Source: Candidatus Eiseniibacteriota bacterium (lineage in GTDB: Bacteria; Eisenbacteria; RBG-16-71-46). From it: DNA of 10,924 nt. The DNA is taken from the NCBI GenBank assembly GCA_005893365.1, contig VBPB01000078.1:1-10924 (forward strand). The letters are read 5' to 3'. The position numbers were made by a program, and so were the translations under genes. Every line of letters begins with the position of its first letter. Within the stretch, counting starts at the first letter, position 1. Under the pieces are notes generated by a model. That model searched no databases, was not told the origin of the DNA, and saw nothing but the letters and a program-made list of their open reading frames with translations. This document shows positions 1 to 7,149 of this stretch, one piece after another.

Positions 1-974
1 GAACGACGACACCGTCTCGACCAGCGCTTCGACCGAGGCGATCGGGGTCTCGGGCAGGATGCCGTGCCCCAGGTTCATGATGTGGCCCGGCCGGTCGCCC
101 GCGTCCTCCAGCACCGCCAGCGCGCGCGTGCGGACCGCGGCGGGGGTCGCGAGCAGCGCCGCGGGATCGAGATTCCCCTGGAGCGCCAGGCGTCCGCCGG
201 TGCGCGCCCGCGCCTCGGCGATGGGCGTGCGCCAGCAGACCCCGAGCACGTCGGCGCCGCAGCCGGCCGCATCCTCCAGCAGGTGCCCGGCCGCGGGCGC
301 GAAGTAGATGACCGGCACGCCGTCGCGCGCGAGCCCCTGGACGAGCTTGCGCACGGCCGGGAGCGCGAAGGCGCGGAAGTCGGCGGGCGAGAGCACCGAC
401 GCCCACGAGTCGAAGATCTGGACCGGGTCATGAGCGCCGCGAGCCGGTCGAGCAGCCGGGTGAGGGCCGCCGGATCGCGGTGGAGCAGGGCGCGCACCTG
501 GGCGAAGCCTTCCTTGCCCTGACCCTCGGCCAGATAGGCGGCCAGCGTGAACGGGGCGCCGCAGAAGCCGATCACCGGCACCTTCCCCGCCAGCTCGCGG
601 CGCAGCAGGGCCACCGCCTCGCCCACGAACGGCGTCACCTCGGCGACCGGACGCGCGACCAGCGCGTCGATGTCGGCCGCGGTGCGCAGCGGACAGGCGA
701 TGTGCGGTCCCGGGTCGAAGGTCAGCTCGCAGCCCAGCGCCTCGAGCGGGATGAGGATGTCCGAGAACACGATCGCCGCGTCGAGACCGAAGCGCCGGAT
801 GGGCTGCAGGCTCGCCTCGACCGCCAGCTCGGGCGTGCGACAGAGGGTCAGGAAGTCCACGCGCGAGCGCAGCTCGCGGTACTCGGGCAGGTAGCGCCCG
901 GCCTGGCGCATGATCCAGAGCGGCGTGCGGTCGACCGCCTCGAGGCGGCAGGCCCTGAGGAACCGGTCGTTCAC
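1..974 (-). CDS. hemE: Uroporphyrinogen decarboxylase HemE, frame broken by an internal deletion; 3' end off window
   Basis: HemE removes the four acetate carboxyls of uroporphyrinogen III to give coproporphyrinogen III in the cytoplasm. The GTG start at 974 overlaps the hemL stop as GTGA. Codons 1-183 read as HemE: MRQAGRYLPEY with R23 and R27, FSDIL with D72, and GAPFTLAAYLAEG with Y147. After T183 (codon 428-426) this frame turns into arginine/serine-rich nonsense and stops at 75. HemE resumes in another frame from 426 down to 1: PVQIFDSW, LSPADF, ALQGNLDP, and NLGHGILPE with its conserved histidine. From my memory of E. coli HemE, about 12 residues (the helix like YLNAQIKAGAQ) are missing at the join, so roughly 37 nt, not a multiple of three. 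The last few residues lie beyond position 1. Identity is certain. Whether the lesion is biological or an assembly error cannot be told here. Confidence 0.9.
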
Positions 975-2314
975 GACGCCACCTCCGCGAGCGCCGCCGT
1001 GGCGGCGTCCAGCGTGTGCGCGATCTCGGCCTCGCCGTGCGCGGCCGACACGAACGCGGTCTCGAACGCCGAGGGCGGCAGCAGCACGCCGCGGGCGAGC
1101 AGGCCGCGGAAGAACGCCGCGTAGCGGTCGCGATCCACGGCGTCGGCGTCGTCCCAGGAACGGACCGGCCGCGGCGAGAAGAACAGCGTCCACATCGAGC
1201 CGACGCGCTGCACCTGGGCCTTGAGCCCGGCGCCGCGCACCGCGGTCTTAAGCCCGGTGGCGAGCCGCTCGCCCGCGGCGTCCAGGCGCGCCCACAGGCC
1301 GGGGTCGCCGTCGAGCACGTCCATCACCGCGAGGGCGGCGGCGATCGCGAGCGGATGCGCGGCGTAGGTCCCGGCCTGGTAGACCGGGCCGGACGGCGAG
1401 ACCTTCGCCATCAGATTTGCCCGTCCGCCGAAGGCCGCGATCGGCATGCCGCCGCCGAGCGCCTTGCCGAGCGTCACCAGGTCGGCGGTCACGCCGAAGT
1501 GCCGCGAGGCCCCGCCCGGCCCGAGACGAAAGCCGGTGATGACCTCGTCGAAGATGAGCAGTGCCCCGTGCCGGTCGCAGCGCTCGCGCAATCCGGCCAG
1601 GAAGCCCGGCTGCGGCGGCACGCAGCCCATGTTCCCGACCACCGGCTCGACGATGACCGCGGCGATGCCGCCCGGCGCCTCGCGGAACACGCGGTCCACG
1701 TCGTCCAGGTCGTTGTAGCGCGCGATCCAGGTGTCGCGGGCGGCCCCGGCGGTGACCCCCGGGGAGTCCGGCACGCCGAAGGTGGCCGCCCCCGAGCCGG
1801 CGCGGATCAGGAACGCGTCACCGTGCCCGTGGTAGCCGCCGGCGAACTTGAGGAGGCCGCTCCGTTCGGTGGCGGCGCGCGCCAACCGCACCGCACTCAT
1901 CGTGGCCTCGGTGCCGGTGACGACGAAGCGCACCTGCTCCAGGCCCGGGATGCGGGCGGTCACGCGCTCGGCGAGCGTCACCTCGTCGGGCGAGACGAGC
2001 CCGAACAGCAGCCCGCGCCGGGCCTGCCGTTCGATCGCCGCCACCACCTCGGGATGGCCGTGGCCGAGCAGCGCCGGGCCCCAGCCGCCGATCCAGTCCA
2101 CGAACTCGCGCCCCGCGGCGTCGCGGACCCGGGCGCCGTGCGCCTCGGTCAGCGCCAGCGGCGGCAGCCCGACCGAGCGGAAGGCGCGCACCGGCGAGTG
2201 GACACCGCCCGGGGTCACCTTGGCCGCGCGCGCGAACAGGTCGCCGGTGACGGCCGGGCCCGTGCCGGTGGCAGGTCGGCCCCGGCGCGACGCAGCCCGA
2301 GCGTGGTCTCCCAC
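971..2314 (-). CDS. hemL: Glutamate-1-semialdehyde 2,1-aminomutase HemL; start uncertain
   Basis: HemL is a PLP enzyme that moves the amino group of glutamate-1-semialdehyde to make 5-aminolevulinate, the product HemB uses. Family-like sequence starts at LFARAAKVTPGGVHSPVRAF (Leu codon at 2239) and runs to the TGA at 971. Numbered from that Leu, it shows GTEATMSAVRLAR (109-121), GGYHGHGD (134-141), IFDEVITGFR and the PLP lysine in TLGKALGGGMP (K259). The length from Leu (422 codons) nearly equals a whole HemL, so only a few N-terminal residues are in doubt. No ATG lies where a start is expected. The GTG at 2314 is the only canonical start that keeps the conserved N-terminus, but it overlaps hemB by 100 nt, unlike the 4-14 nt overlaps of the other haem genes. 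CTG at 2239 and GTG at 2218 are alternatives. The native start was probably lost in a deletion. Substrate-loop motifs are slightly divergent. Confidence 0.9.
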   Translation of the reverse strand: MGDHARAASRRGRPATGTGPAVTGDLFARAAKVTPGGVHSPVRAFRSVGLPPLALTEAHGARVRDAAGREFVDWIGGWGPALLGHGHPEVVAAIERQARRGLLFGLVSPDEVTLAERVTARIPGLEQVRFVVTGTEATMSAVRLARAATERSGLLKFAGGYHGHGDAFLIRAGSGAATFGVPDSPGVTAGAARDTWIARYNDLDDVDRVFREAPGGIAAVIVEPVVGNMGCVPPQPGFLAGLRERCDRHGALLIFDEVITGFRLGPGGASRHFGVTADLVTLGKALGGGMPIAAFGGRANLMAKVSPSGPVYQAGTYAAHPLAIAAALAVMDVLDGDPGLWARLDAAGERLATGLKTAVRGAGLKAQVQRVGSMWTLFFSPRPVRSWDDADAVDRDRYAAFFRGLLARGVLLPPSAFETAFVSAAHGEAEIAHTLDAATAALAEVAS

Positions 2315-3198
2315 ATCGTCCGCTCGAGATCCAGCCAGCCGCGCTCGGCGGCCGCGTGGATCATGGCGTACTCGCCCGACACCTGATACGCCGCGACCGG
2401 CACGGTCACCCGCTCGCGGACCGCGCGGATGACGTCGAGGTAGGGCAGGCCCGGCTTGACGATGAGCGCGTCCGCCCCTTCGGCGACGTCGCCCTCGGCC
2501 TCGCGGAGCGCCTCGCGCACGTTGGCGCCGTCCATCTGGTAGCCGCGCCGGTCGCCCGCGCGCGGCGTCGAGCCGGCCGCCTCGCGGAACGGGCCGTAGA
2601 ACGCCGAGGCGTACTTGACCGCGTACGAGACGATGGCGGTGTGGGCGCAGTCGGCGCGGTCGAGCCCGGCGCGGATCGCCGCGACGCGCCCGTCCATCAT
2701 GTCCGAGGGCGCCACCACGTCGGCGCCGGCCCGCGCGTAGGCGACCGCCGCGCGCGCCAGCAGCGGCAGCGTGGCGTCGTTGTCGACCTCGTCGCCCTTG
2801 AGGATGCCGCAGTGGCCATGGTCGGTGTACTCGCACATGCACACGTCGGCCCACACCACGAGGTCGGGGACGCGCCGCTTGATGGCCCGGATGGCGCGCG
2901 GCACGATGCCGTCCTCGGCCCAGCCGGCGCTGCCCTCGGCGTCCTTGCGCGCCGGGATGCCGAACAGCAGCACCGAGCCGACGCCGAGGCCTGCGAGCGA
3001 GGCCGCCTCCTCGGCGGCGAGATCGGGGGTCAGGCGCGCGTGCCCGGGCAGCGAGGCGATCGCCTGCCGGGAGCGCTCGCCCTCGTGGACGAACAGCGGT
3101 GCGACCAGCTGATCGGCGGCGACCCGGGTCTCGCGCGCCAGCGCCCGCAGCCCCTTGGTGCGGCGCAGCCGGCGCCCGCGCTGGGTCGGGTAGCTCAT
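2215..3198 (-). CDS. hemB: Delta-aminolevulinic acid dehydratase (porphobilinogen synthase) HemB with abnormal C-terminus
   Basis: HemB condenses two 5-aminolevulinate molecules into porphobilinogen. The ATG at 3198 overlaps the hemD stop as ATGA. The protein has 327 residues. It carries the zinc-type active-site cysteines in VCMCEYTDHGHC (C120, C122, C130) and the two Schiff-base lysines in SYAVKYAS (K195) and LIVKPG (K248). It also has FYGPFREAAGS and YQVSGEYAMI with S274. Family identity is clear up to GLRRAGADL (309). There the usual ending, of the form ILTYxA plus about ten residues, is replaced by 18 arginine/proline-rich residues with no HemB character. The missing tyrosine corresponds, by family knowledge, to human Tyr318, which helps bind the P-site substrate carboxylate. 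The tail therefore looks like read-through past a deletion into hemL sequence. Activity of this version is doubtful if the sequence is right. Confidence 0.94.
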   Translation of the reverse strand: MSYPTQRGRRLRRTKGLRALARETRVAADQLVAPLFVHEGERSRQAIASLPGHARLTPDLAAEEAASLAGLGVGSVLLFGIPARKDAEGSAGWAEDGIVPRAIRAIKRRVPDLVVWADVCMCEYTDHGHCGILKGDEVDNDATLPLLARAAVAYARAGADVVAPSDMMDGRVAAIRAGLDRADCAHTAIVSYAVKYASAFYGPFREAAGSTPRAGDRRGYQMDGANVREALREAEGDVAEGADALIVKPGLPYLDVIRAVRERVTVPVAAYQVSGEYAMIHAAAERGWLDLERTMWETTLGLRRAGADLPPARARPSPATCSRARPR

Positions 3199-3962
3199 CG
3201 TCCCCCCTCGGCCGCGGGCCGCTCGGTGGGGCCCACCAGGAGATCGGCCACGGCCTCGAAGTCGGCGCGGGCCGGCACCATCGCCGGCACCCCCAGCGCC
3301 AGCAGCTGGGTCGCCGTGGTCGACCCGATCGCCGCGACCCGCCCCAGCCGTCTCAGGCACTCCGCCCCGACCGCGCCCACCAAGGCGCGCGCCGCCGACG
3401 GGCTCGCCACCACCACCGCCTCGGGGCGGGCCTCCCGCCACGCGGCGGCGATGCCCGCCGGCGAGCGCTCCAGCGTCCGATAGGCGACCACCTCGTCCAC
3501 CTGGGCGCCCCAGGCGCGCAGCGCCTCGCCCAGCTCGCGTCCGCCCTCGAGCGCGCGCGGGATGAGCACGCGGCGGCCGGGCCAGGCGTCGGCGTGGCGC
3601 AGGGCCTCGATCAGCGCCGTGGACCCGGCGACCGGCGCCAGGAGCGGGGCGGCCGCGCCCGAGGCCTCGAGCCGGGCGGCGGTCCTTGCCCCCACCGCCG
3701 CGGTGCGCAGGCCGGCCGGCAGCGGGCGGCCACCGCGCGCCTCGATCAGGGCCGCGACCGCGCGCTGGCTCGCCACCACCAGCCAGCGATAGCGCTCGAG
3801 GTCGTCGGCCGCCTTCGCCAGCCAGGCGGGCTCGGGCGCGGGCGCGTCGTCCACCACGGCGCAGGTCACCGGCACCAGGCCGCGGCGCCGCAGCGCCTCG
3901 GTGAGCGGGCCGTCGGCGCCGTCGTCGCGCGTCACGGCGACGCGCAGCGCGTGGTCGCTCAC
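3195..3962 (-). CDS. hemD: Uroporphyrinogen-III synthase HemD
   Basis: HemD closes hydroxymethylbilane to uroporphyrinogen III with inversion of ring D. The 255-residue product has the normal length for a stand-alone HemD. HemD is a poorly conserved family, so the call rests on several weak marks plus position. These are the N-terminal LRVAVTRDDGADGPLTEALRRRG, the first-domain WLVVASQRAVAAL (about 59-71), VLIPRALEGGRELGEALRAWGAQVDEVVAYRT near 134-166, and the C-terminal AVVVASPSAARAL and VAAIGSTTATQLLALGV segments. These match the two-lobed HemD fold. The GTG start at 3962 overlaps the hemC stop as GTGA, and the stop overlaps the hemB start as ATGA, so translation is probably coupled on both sides. 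Its place between hemC and hemB is typical. Confidence 0.92.
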   Translation of the reverse strand: MSDHALRVAVTRDDGADGPLTEALRRRGLVPVTCAVVDDAPAPEPAWLAKAADDLERYRWLVVASQRAVAALIEARGGRPLPAGLRTAAVGARTAARLEASGAAAPLLAPVAGSTALIEALRHADAWPGRRVLIPRALEGGRELGEALRAWGAQVDEVVAYRTLERSPAGIAAAWREARPEAVVVASPSAARALVGAVGAECLRRLGRVAAIGSTTATQLLALGVPAMVPARADFEAVADLLVGPTERPAAEGGR

Positions 3963-4903
3963 GGCCCGACTCCACCCGCCACCTTCGGCGTGCGGTCGAG
4001 GGCGGCGAGGATCTCCCGGGCGCCGCGCGCGAGGAGCTGACAGGCCGCCTCGGCGCCGGCGGCTTCGGGGCTCGCCCCGGTCACCTGGACGCGCACCCTG
4101 CGATCACCCGCGGGCGCGAACACGCCGGCGTCCACGCTCACCTGGGCACCGTCGAGGCGCGCCAGCGCTCCGACCGGCACGGAGCAGCCGCCGCGGAGCA
4201 GGCGCAGCACCTCGCGCTCGGCCGCGACCGCCTGCCGGGTCCCTTCGTGGTCCATCGTCGCCAGGCGCCGGATCAACGCCGCGTCGTCCGCGCGCGCCTG
4301 GAGCGCCAGCGCCCCCTGGGCCGGCGCGGGCAGCACCGCCTCCACCTTGAACACCTCGGTCACGCGCTCGGCGAGGCCCAGCCGCACCAGGCCGGCGCGG
4401 GCCAGCACGACCGCGTCCAGGTCGCCCGCGGCGACCCGGCTCAGGCGCGTGGGCACGTTGCCGCGCAGCGCGCGGTAGTCGAGATCGGCGCGCAGGGCGC
4501 GCAGCTGGGCGGTGCGACGCACGCTCGAGGTGCCGACGCGCGCCCCGGCGGGCAACCGCGCGAGCTTGAGCCCGTCGCGGGCGCACAGCGCGTCCTCGAC
4601 CGGCCCGCGCGTCGGGATCGCCGCCACGGCGAGCCCGGGCGTCACCGCCGTCGGCAGGTCCTTCATGCTGTGCACGGCCACGTCGATCCGCCCCTCGAGC
4701 AGGGCGCGTTCGAGCGTCGAGGTGAAGAAGCCGGTGCCCTCCATCACCTCGAGCGGCGCTTCGGGCAGGTCGTCGCCTTGGGTGGTGAGGTCGACGATGG
4801 TGACGGCCAGACCCGGCTCGCGCTCGCGCCACAGCGCGATCACGTGGTCGGTCTGCCAGCGGGCCAGGGCGCTCGCCCGCGTGCCGATCCTAACGGTGGC
4901 CAT
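3959..4903 (-). CDS. hemC: Hydroxymethylbilane synthase (porphobilinogen deaminase) HemC
   Basis: HemC polymerises four porphobilinogen units on a dipyrromethane cofactor to hydroxymethylbilane. The product has 314 residues from the ATG at 4903, a usual HemC length. Visible marks are VRIGTRASALARWQ (4-17), the catalytic aspartate in HSMKDLPT (D82), and VGTSSVRRTAQLRALR (123-138). YRALRGNVPTRL (143-154) and LPAPAQGALALQ (191-202) follow, then the cofactor-attaching cysteine in LRGGCSVPVGA (C240). The start at 4903 is chosen because HemC proteins begin only a few residues before RIGTR. An in-frame ATG at 4975 would add 24 residues that merely translate the tandem repeat from the end of hemA. 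The chosen start overlaps hemA by 14 nt. I see no strong Shine-Dalgarno, so coupling to hemA translation is likely. Confidence 0.95.
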   Translation of the reverse strand: MATVRIGTRASALARWQTDHVIALWREREPGLAVTIVDLTTQGDDLPEAPLEVMEGTGFFTSTLERALLEGRIDVAVHSMKDLPTAVTPGLAVAAIPTRGPVEDALCARDGLKLARLPAGARVGTSSVRRTAQLRALRADLDYRALRGNVPTRLSRVAAGDLDAVVLARAGLVRLGLAERVTEVFKVEAVLPAPAQGALALQARADDAALIRRLATMDHEGTRQAVAAEREVLRLLRGGCSVPVGALARLDGAQVSVDAGVFAPAGDRRVRVQVTGASPEAAGAEAACQLLARGAREILAALDRTPKVAGGVGP

Positions 4904-6275
4904 GCGGGGACTCGCCGTGGTGGCCGTGCGGGGACTCCCCGTGATGGCCAGGCGCGGATCCACCGGGGTGGCCATGGGGCGACTCGTCGCCGCCCAGGCC
5001 GAAGACCATGCGCAGATAGCGGGCGTGCTGCTCGTCGAGGGCCAGGTCGCCGCGGCGCAGCGCCTGGCTCGGCGCCAGCAGCAGCCGGTCGACGATCCGG
5101 CGCGTCACTCGGTCCACCAGGGCGTCACCGGTGAGGCCCTGGACCGTCGCCCGCTCGATCTCCTCGCGGCGGATGGTCTCGGCGCGGTGGCGCAGCTCGG
5201 CGACCAGCGGCCCGACCGTGGACTCGCGGGCCTGGGTCTCGAACAGGCGCAGCTCGTGGTCGAGCAGTTCGGTGACGCGCGGGATCTCGCGCTCCCGCCC
5301 GGCGCGGTTGTGGGCCACGATCTCCTCGAGCCCCGAGAGGTCGTGCAGCACCACACCCGGGATCTGGGCGCACGCCGGGTCGATGGCGCGCGGCAGCGAC
5401 ACGTCGATGAGCACCAGCGGCTCTTGGGCCTCGGCGCGCGGCGCGAGCATCGCCGGCGTGACCAGCGGCCGGTCCACCTGGGCGGCGACCACGACCGCGT
5501 CGATGGCGTCGATGAGCCGCGGCAGGTCCGCGAGCGCCACCGCCTCGGCGCCCAGCTCCACCGCCGCCTGCACCGCGCGCTCGGGCGTGCGGTTGGCGAG
5601 CACCAGCCGGCCGACGCGCTCGGCCTTGAGGTGGCGTGCCGCCTTGAGCCCGGTGGTGCCGGCGCCCACCACCAGCACCGTGCACGCCGAGAGGTCCGGA
5701 TGGACCCGCATGAGCAGCCGGATCGCGGCCGAGGCCACCGAGAGCGCCCCGGTGCCGATCCCGGTCTCGGCCCGCGCCCGCCCGCCGAAGCGCAGCGCGG
5801 CGCGGAACAGCCCCGACAGGAAGAAGCCGGCGGTCCCGGCGGTCTCGGCGATCTCGATCGTGCCGCGCACCTGGCCCAGCACCTCGGCCTCGCCCACCAC
5901 CAGCGACTCGAGCCCGGCCGCCACGCGGAACAGGTGGGTCGCGGCGGCGAGCCCGGACGCCTCGGTGAAGTGGTCCCGCGCGGGGGCGAAGGCGCCGGCG
6001 GCTTCCATCAGCAACGCCTCGGCGCGGGCGTGATCGCCGGGACGGACCGCGTAGCTGTAGAGCTCGGTCCGGTTGCAGGTGGAGAGGACCGCCGCCTCGA
6101 GGCCGTGGACGCGGAAGCTCGCGTGGAGGTCGGAGACGGCGGCGCGCGCGAGCGCCATGCGCTCGAGCTCGTCGATGGCCGCCGTGCGGTGGCTGATCGA
6201 GATCACGCGCAGGGCGTCGGTGCCGGCCACGGGAGGGTGGGTCGGGTGCGCCAGAGTCCGAGGGGTGGGGGTCAT
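4890..6275 (-). CDS. hemA: Glutamyl-tRNA reductase HemA with histidine-rich C-terminal tail
   Basis: HemA reduces glutamate on tRNA-Glu to glutamate-1-semialdehyde with NADPH, the first committed step of the C5 pathway. The 461-residue product shows VISISHRTA (24-32) and the catalytic cysteine in STCNRTELYSY (C67). GLESLVVGEAEVLGQV, the nucleotide-binding VVGAGTTGLKAARHL, LANRTPERA and LIDVSLPRAIDP follow, then a helical dimerisation domain ending at YLRMVFGLGG. HemA normally stops about there. This one adds residues 431-461, repeats of the form ESPHGHHG with nine histidines in 31 residues, encoded by a 24-bp tandem repeat. The ATG at 6275 is chosen because typical HemA begins shortly before this motif. 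An in-frame ATG at 6377 would add 34 residues of no HemA character. A weak AGG lies 5 nt before the ATG. It heads the haem operon. Confidence 0.96.
   Translation of the reverse strand: MTPTPRTLAHPTHPPVAGTDALRVISISHRTAAIDELERMALARAAVSDLHASFRVHGLEAAVLSTCNRTELYSYAVRPGDHARAEALLMEAAGAFAPARDHFTEASGLAAATHLFRVAAGLESLVVGEAEVLGQVRGTIEIAETAGTAGFFLSGLFRAALRFGGRARAETGIGTGALSVASAAIRLLMRVHPDLSACTVLVVGAGTTGLKAARHLKAERVGRLVLANRTPERAVQAAVELGAEAVALADLPRLIDAIDAVVVAAQVDRPLVTPAMLAPRAEAQEPLVLIDVSLPRAIDPACAQIPGVVLHDLSGLEEIVAHNRAGREREIPRVTELLDHELRLFETQARESTVGPLVAELRHRAETIRREEIERATVQGLTGDALVDRVTRRIVDRLLLAPSQALRRGDLALDEQHARYLRMVFGLGGDESPHGHPGGSAPGHHGESPHGHHGESPHGHR
4898..4989. repeat. 24-bp tandem repeat, about 3.8 units, at the hemA/hemC overlap
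   Basis: On the plus strand, units begin GGCC at 4898, 4922, 4946 and 4970, each 24 bp long with the last cut short. Units 1 and 2 differ at only a few positions, and unit 3 is more diverged. Read on the minus strand in the hemA frame, each unit encodes eight residues like ESPHGHHG. In the hemC frame it gives units like TATTASPR. Because 24 is a multiple of three, gain or loss of units would change the HemA tail without breaking either frame. The hemC start codon (4903-4901) lies inside unit 1, and another ATG is at the matching place in unit 4 (4975-4973). Confidence 0.9.
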
Positions 6276-6492
6276 GGCGACCTGATCCCCCTGCAGAATC
6301 GGTGCCCGGCCGCGTTCGTCGCCCTGGGGACCCTCCGACCGCCCTGCAACTCCATGCATTCCAGTCACCCTCCCCATCGGTGGCGCGTGGTGCCGAGTGC
6401 CAGCCCGTCAGAGCGACAGCCACGCCATCAGGCTACGGCATGGCGATGGGCCAACGCGATGCGGAACAGTGCTTAGGGCGGCCTCCGTAGTC
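6276..6492. other. Intergenic region between the response regulator gene and hemA
   Basis: These 217 bp separate the two same-strand transcription units and should hold the haem operon promoter if it is independent. I found no convincing -35/-10 pair, sigma-54 site, riboswitch or other leader structure on the minus strand. The only structure seen is the inverted repeat at its left-regulator edge (6483-6500). The minus-strand frame of hemA stays open up to 6377 but shows no conserved protein sequence there. Confidence 0.4.
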
Positions 6493-6500
6493 CTACGGAG
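6483..6500. repeat. 8-bp inverted repeat over the response regulator stop codon
   Basis: CTCCGTAG (6483-6490) and CTACGGAG (6493-6500) are perfect inverted repeats with a 2-nt centre, covering the TAG stop at 6493-6495. No T tract follows on either strand, so it is not a standard intrinsic terminator. It could be a weak 3'-end hairpin or chance. Confidence 0.5.
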
Positions 6501-7149
6501 AGCCGAGCATCCCCTCGCGGATGGCGAACTGGGTGAGTCGGGCGACCGACTTGAGGCCGAGCTTGCGCATCAGGTGCGCCCGGTGGGTCTCCACCGTGCG
6601 CGTGCTGATGGCGAGCCGGGAGGCGATCTCCTTGGTCGAGAGCCCCTCGGCGACCAGCCGCAACACCTCCCGCTCGCGCTCGGTCAACTGGTCGAGCCGG
6701 CGCTGGCGGGTGTGCTCGGTCCGCAGGATCTCGCCCAGCTCCTTCTGGATGGGGGGGCTGAAGTAGCTCTTGCCCTGCATCACCGCCGCGATCGCCGACA
6801 TCAGATCCTGCACCGCCGAGTCCTTGAGCAGGTAGCCGTCGGCCCCCTCGCGCACCGCGCGGGCCACGTACTCCGGGCTCGCGTGCATGGTCAGCACCAG
6901 GATCTTGAGTTCGGGGTGGGCCGCCTTCGCGCGCTCCAGCACCGCGAAGCCGTCGGTGCCGGGCATGGTGAGGTCGAGCACCAGCACGTCGGCGCGGGTC
7001 GCCGCCAGCGCCCGTAGCGCGCTCTCGCCGTCGCCCACCTCGCCCACCACCTCGACCTCCGGGTGCGCCTCGAGGATCTTGCGCACGCCGGCGCGCACGA
7101 GATTGTGGTCGTCCGCCAGCAGGACGCGCGTGGCGACCCCGGCGCTCAC
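6493..7149 (-). CDS. NarL/LuxR-family two-component response regulator
   Basis: This is a transcription factor activated by phosphorylation from the kinase encoded just upstream. The 218-residue protein has a receiver domain (about 8-125). Its acidic pair is D13/D14, the phosphoacceptor is D59 in LVLDLTMPG, T87 lies in LVLTMHA, and K109 in YLLKD. A charged linker leads to a LuxR-type helix-turn-helix (about 152-215) with LTEREREVLRLVAEGLSTKE and ISTRTVETHRAHLMRKLGL. The GTG start at 7149 overlaps the kinase stop as GTGA. The target genes cannot be read from sequence. The haem operon immediately downstream on the same strand is one possible target, but 217 bp separate them and proximity alone proves nothing. 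Confidence 0.93.
   Translation of the reverse strand: MSAGVATRVLLADDHNLVRAGVRKILEAHPEVEVVGEVGDGESALRALAATRADVLVLDLTMPGTDGFAVLERAKAAHPELKILVLTMHASPEYVARAVREGADGYLLKDSAVQDLMSAIAAVMQGKSYFSPPIQKELGEILRTEHTRQRRLDQLTEREREVLRLVAEGLSTKEIASRLAISTRTVETHRAHLMRKLGLKSVARLTQFAIREGMLGSP

Noticed and set aside
75..425. Continuation of the original hemE frame to a stop at 75 as a genuine alternative C-terminus
   Set aside because: It is Arg/Pro/Ser-rich with no HemE character, whereas the other frame in the same DNA gives clear HemE sequence to the window edge.
2215..2218. GTGA overlap as the natural hemL start
   Set aside because: It copies the overlap style of neighbouring genes, but HemL-like sequence (LFARAAK) continues upstream in frame, so starting here would cut conserved residues. 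The hemB frame probably reaches this TGA only because its own end was lost.
4904..4975. Longer hemC start at ATG 4975
   Set aside because: It would add only translated tandem repeat; HemC proteins normally start a few residues before RIGTR, matching ATG 4903.
4512..6476. Long plus-strand open frame opposite hemA and hemC
   Set aside because: It is composed of low-complexity Arg/Gly/Ala/His-rich sequence with no motifs and is antisense to clear conserved enzymes. GC-rich DNA commonly leaves such frames open.
6276..6480. Sigma-54-like promoter upstream of hemA
   Set aside because: TGG and TTGCA-like elements are present on the minus strand, but the GG-GC spacing is 13 rather than the required 10.
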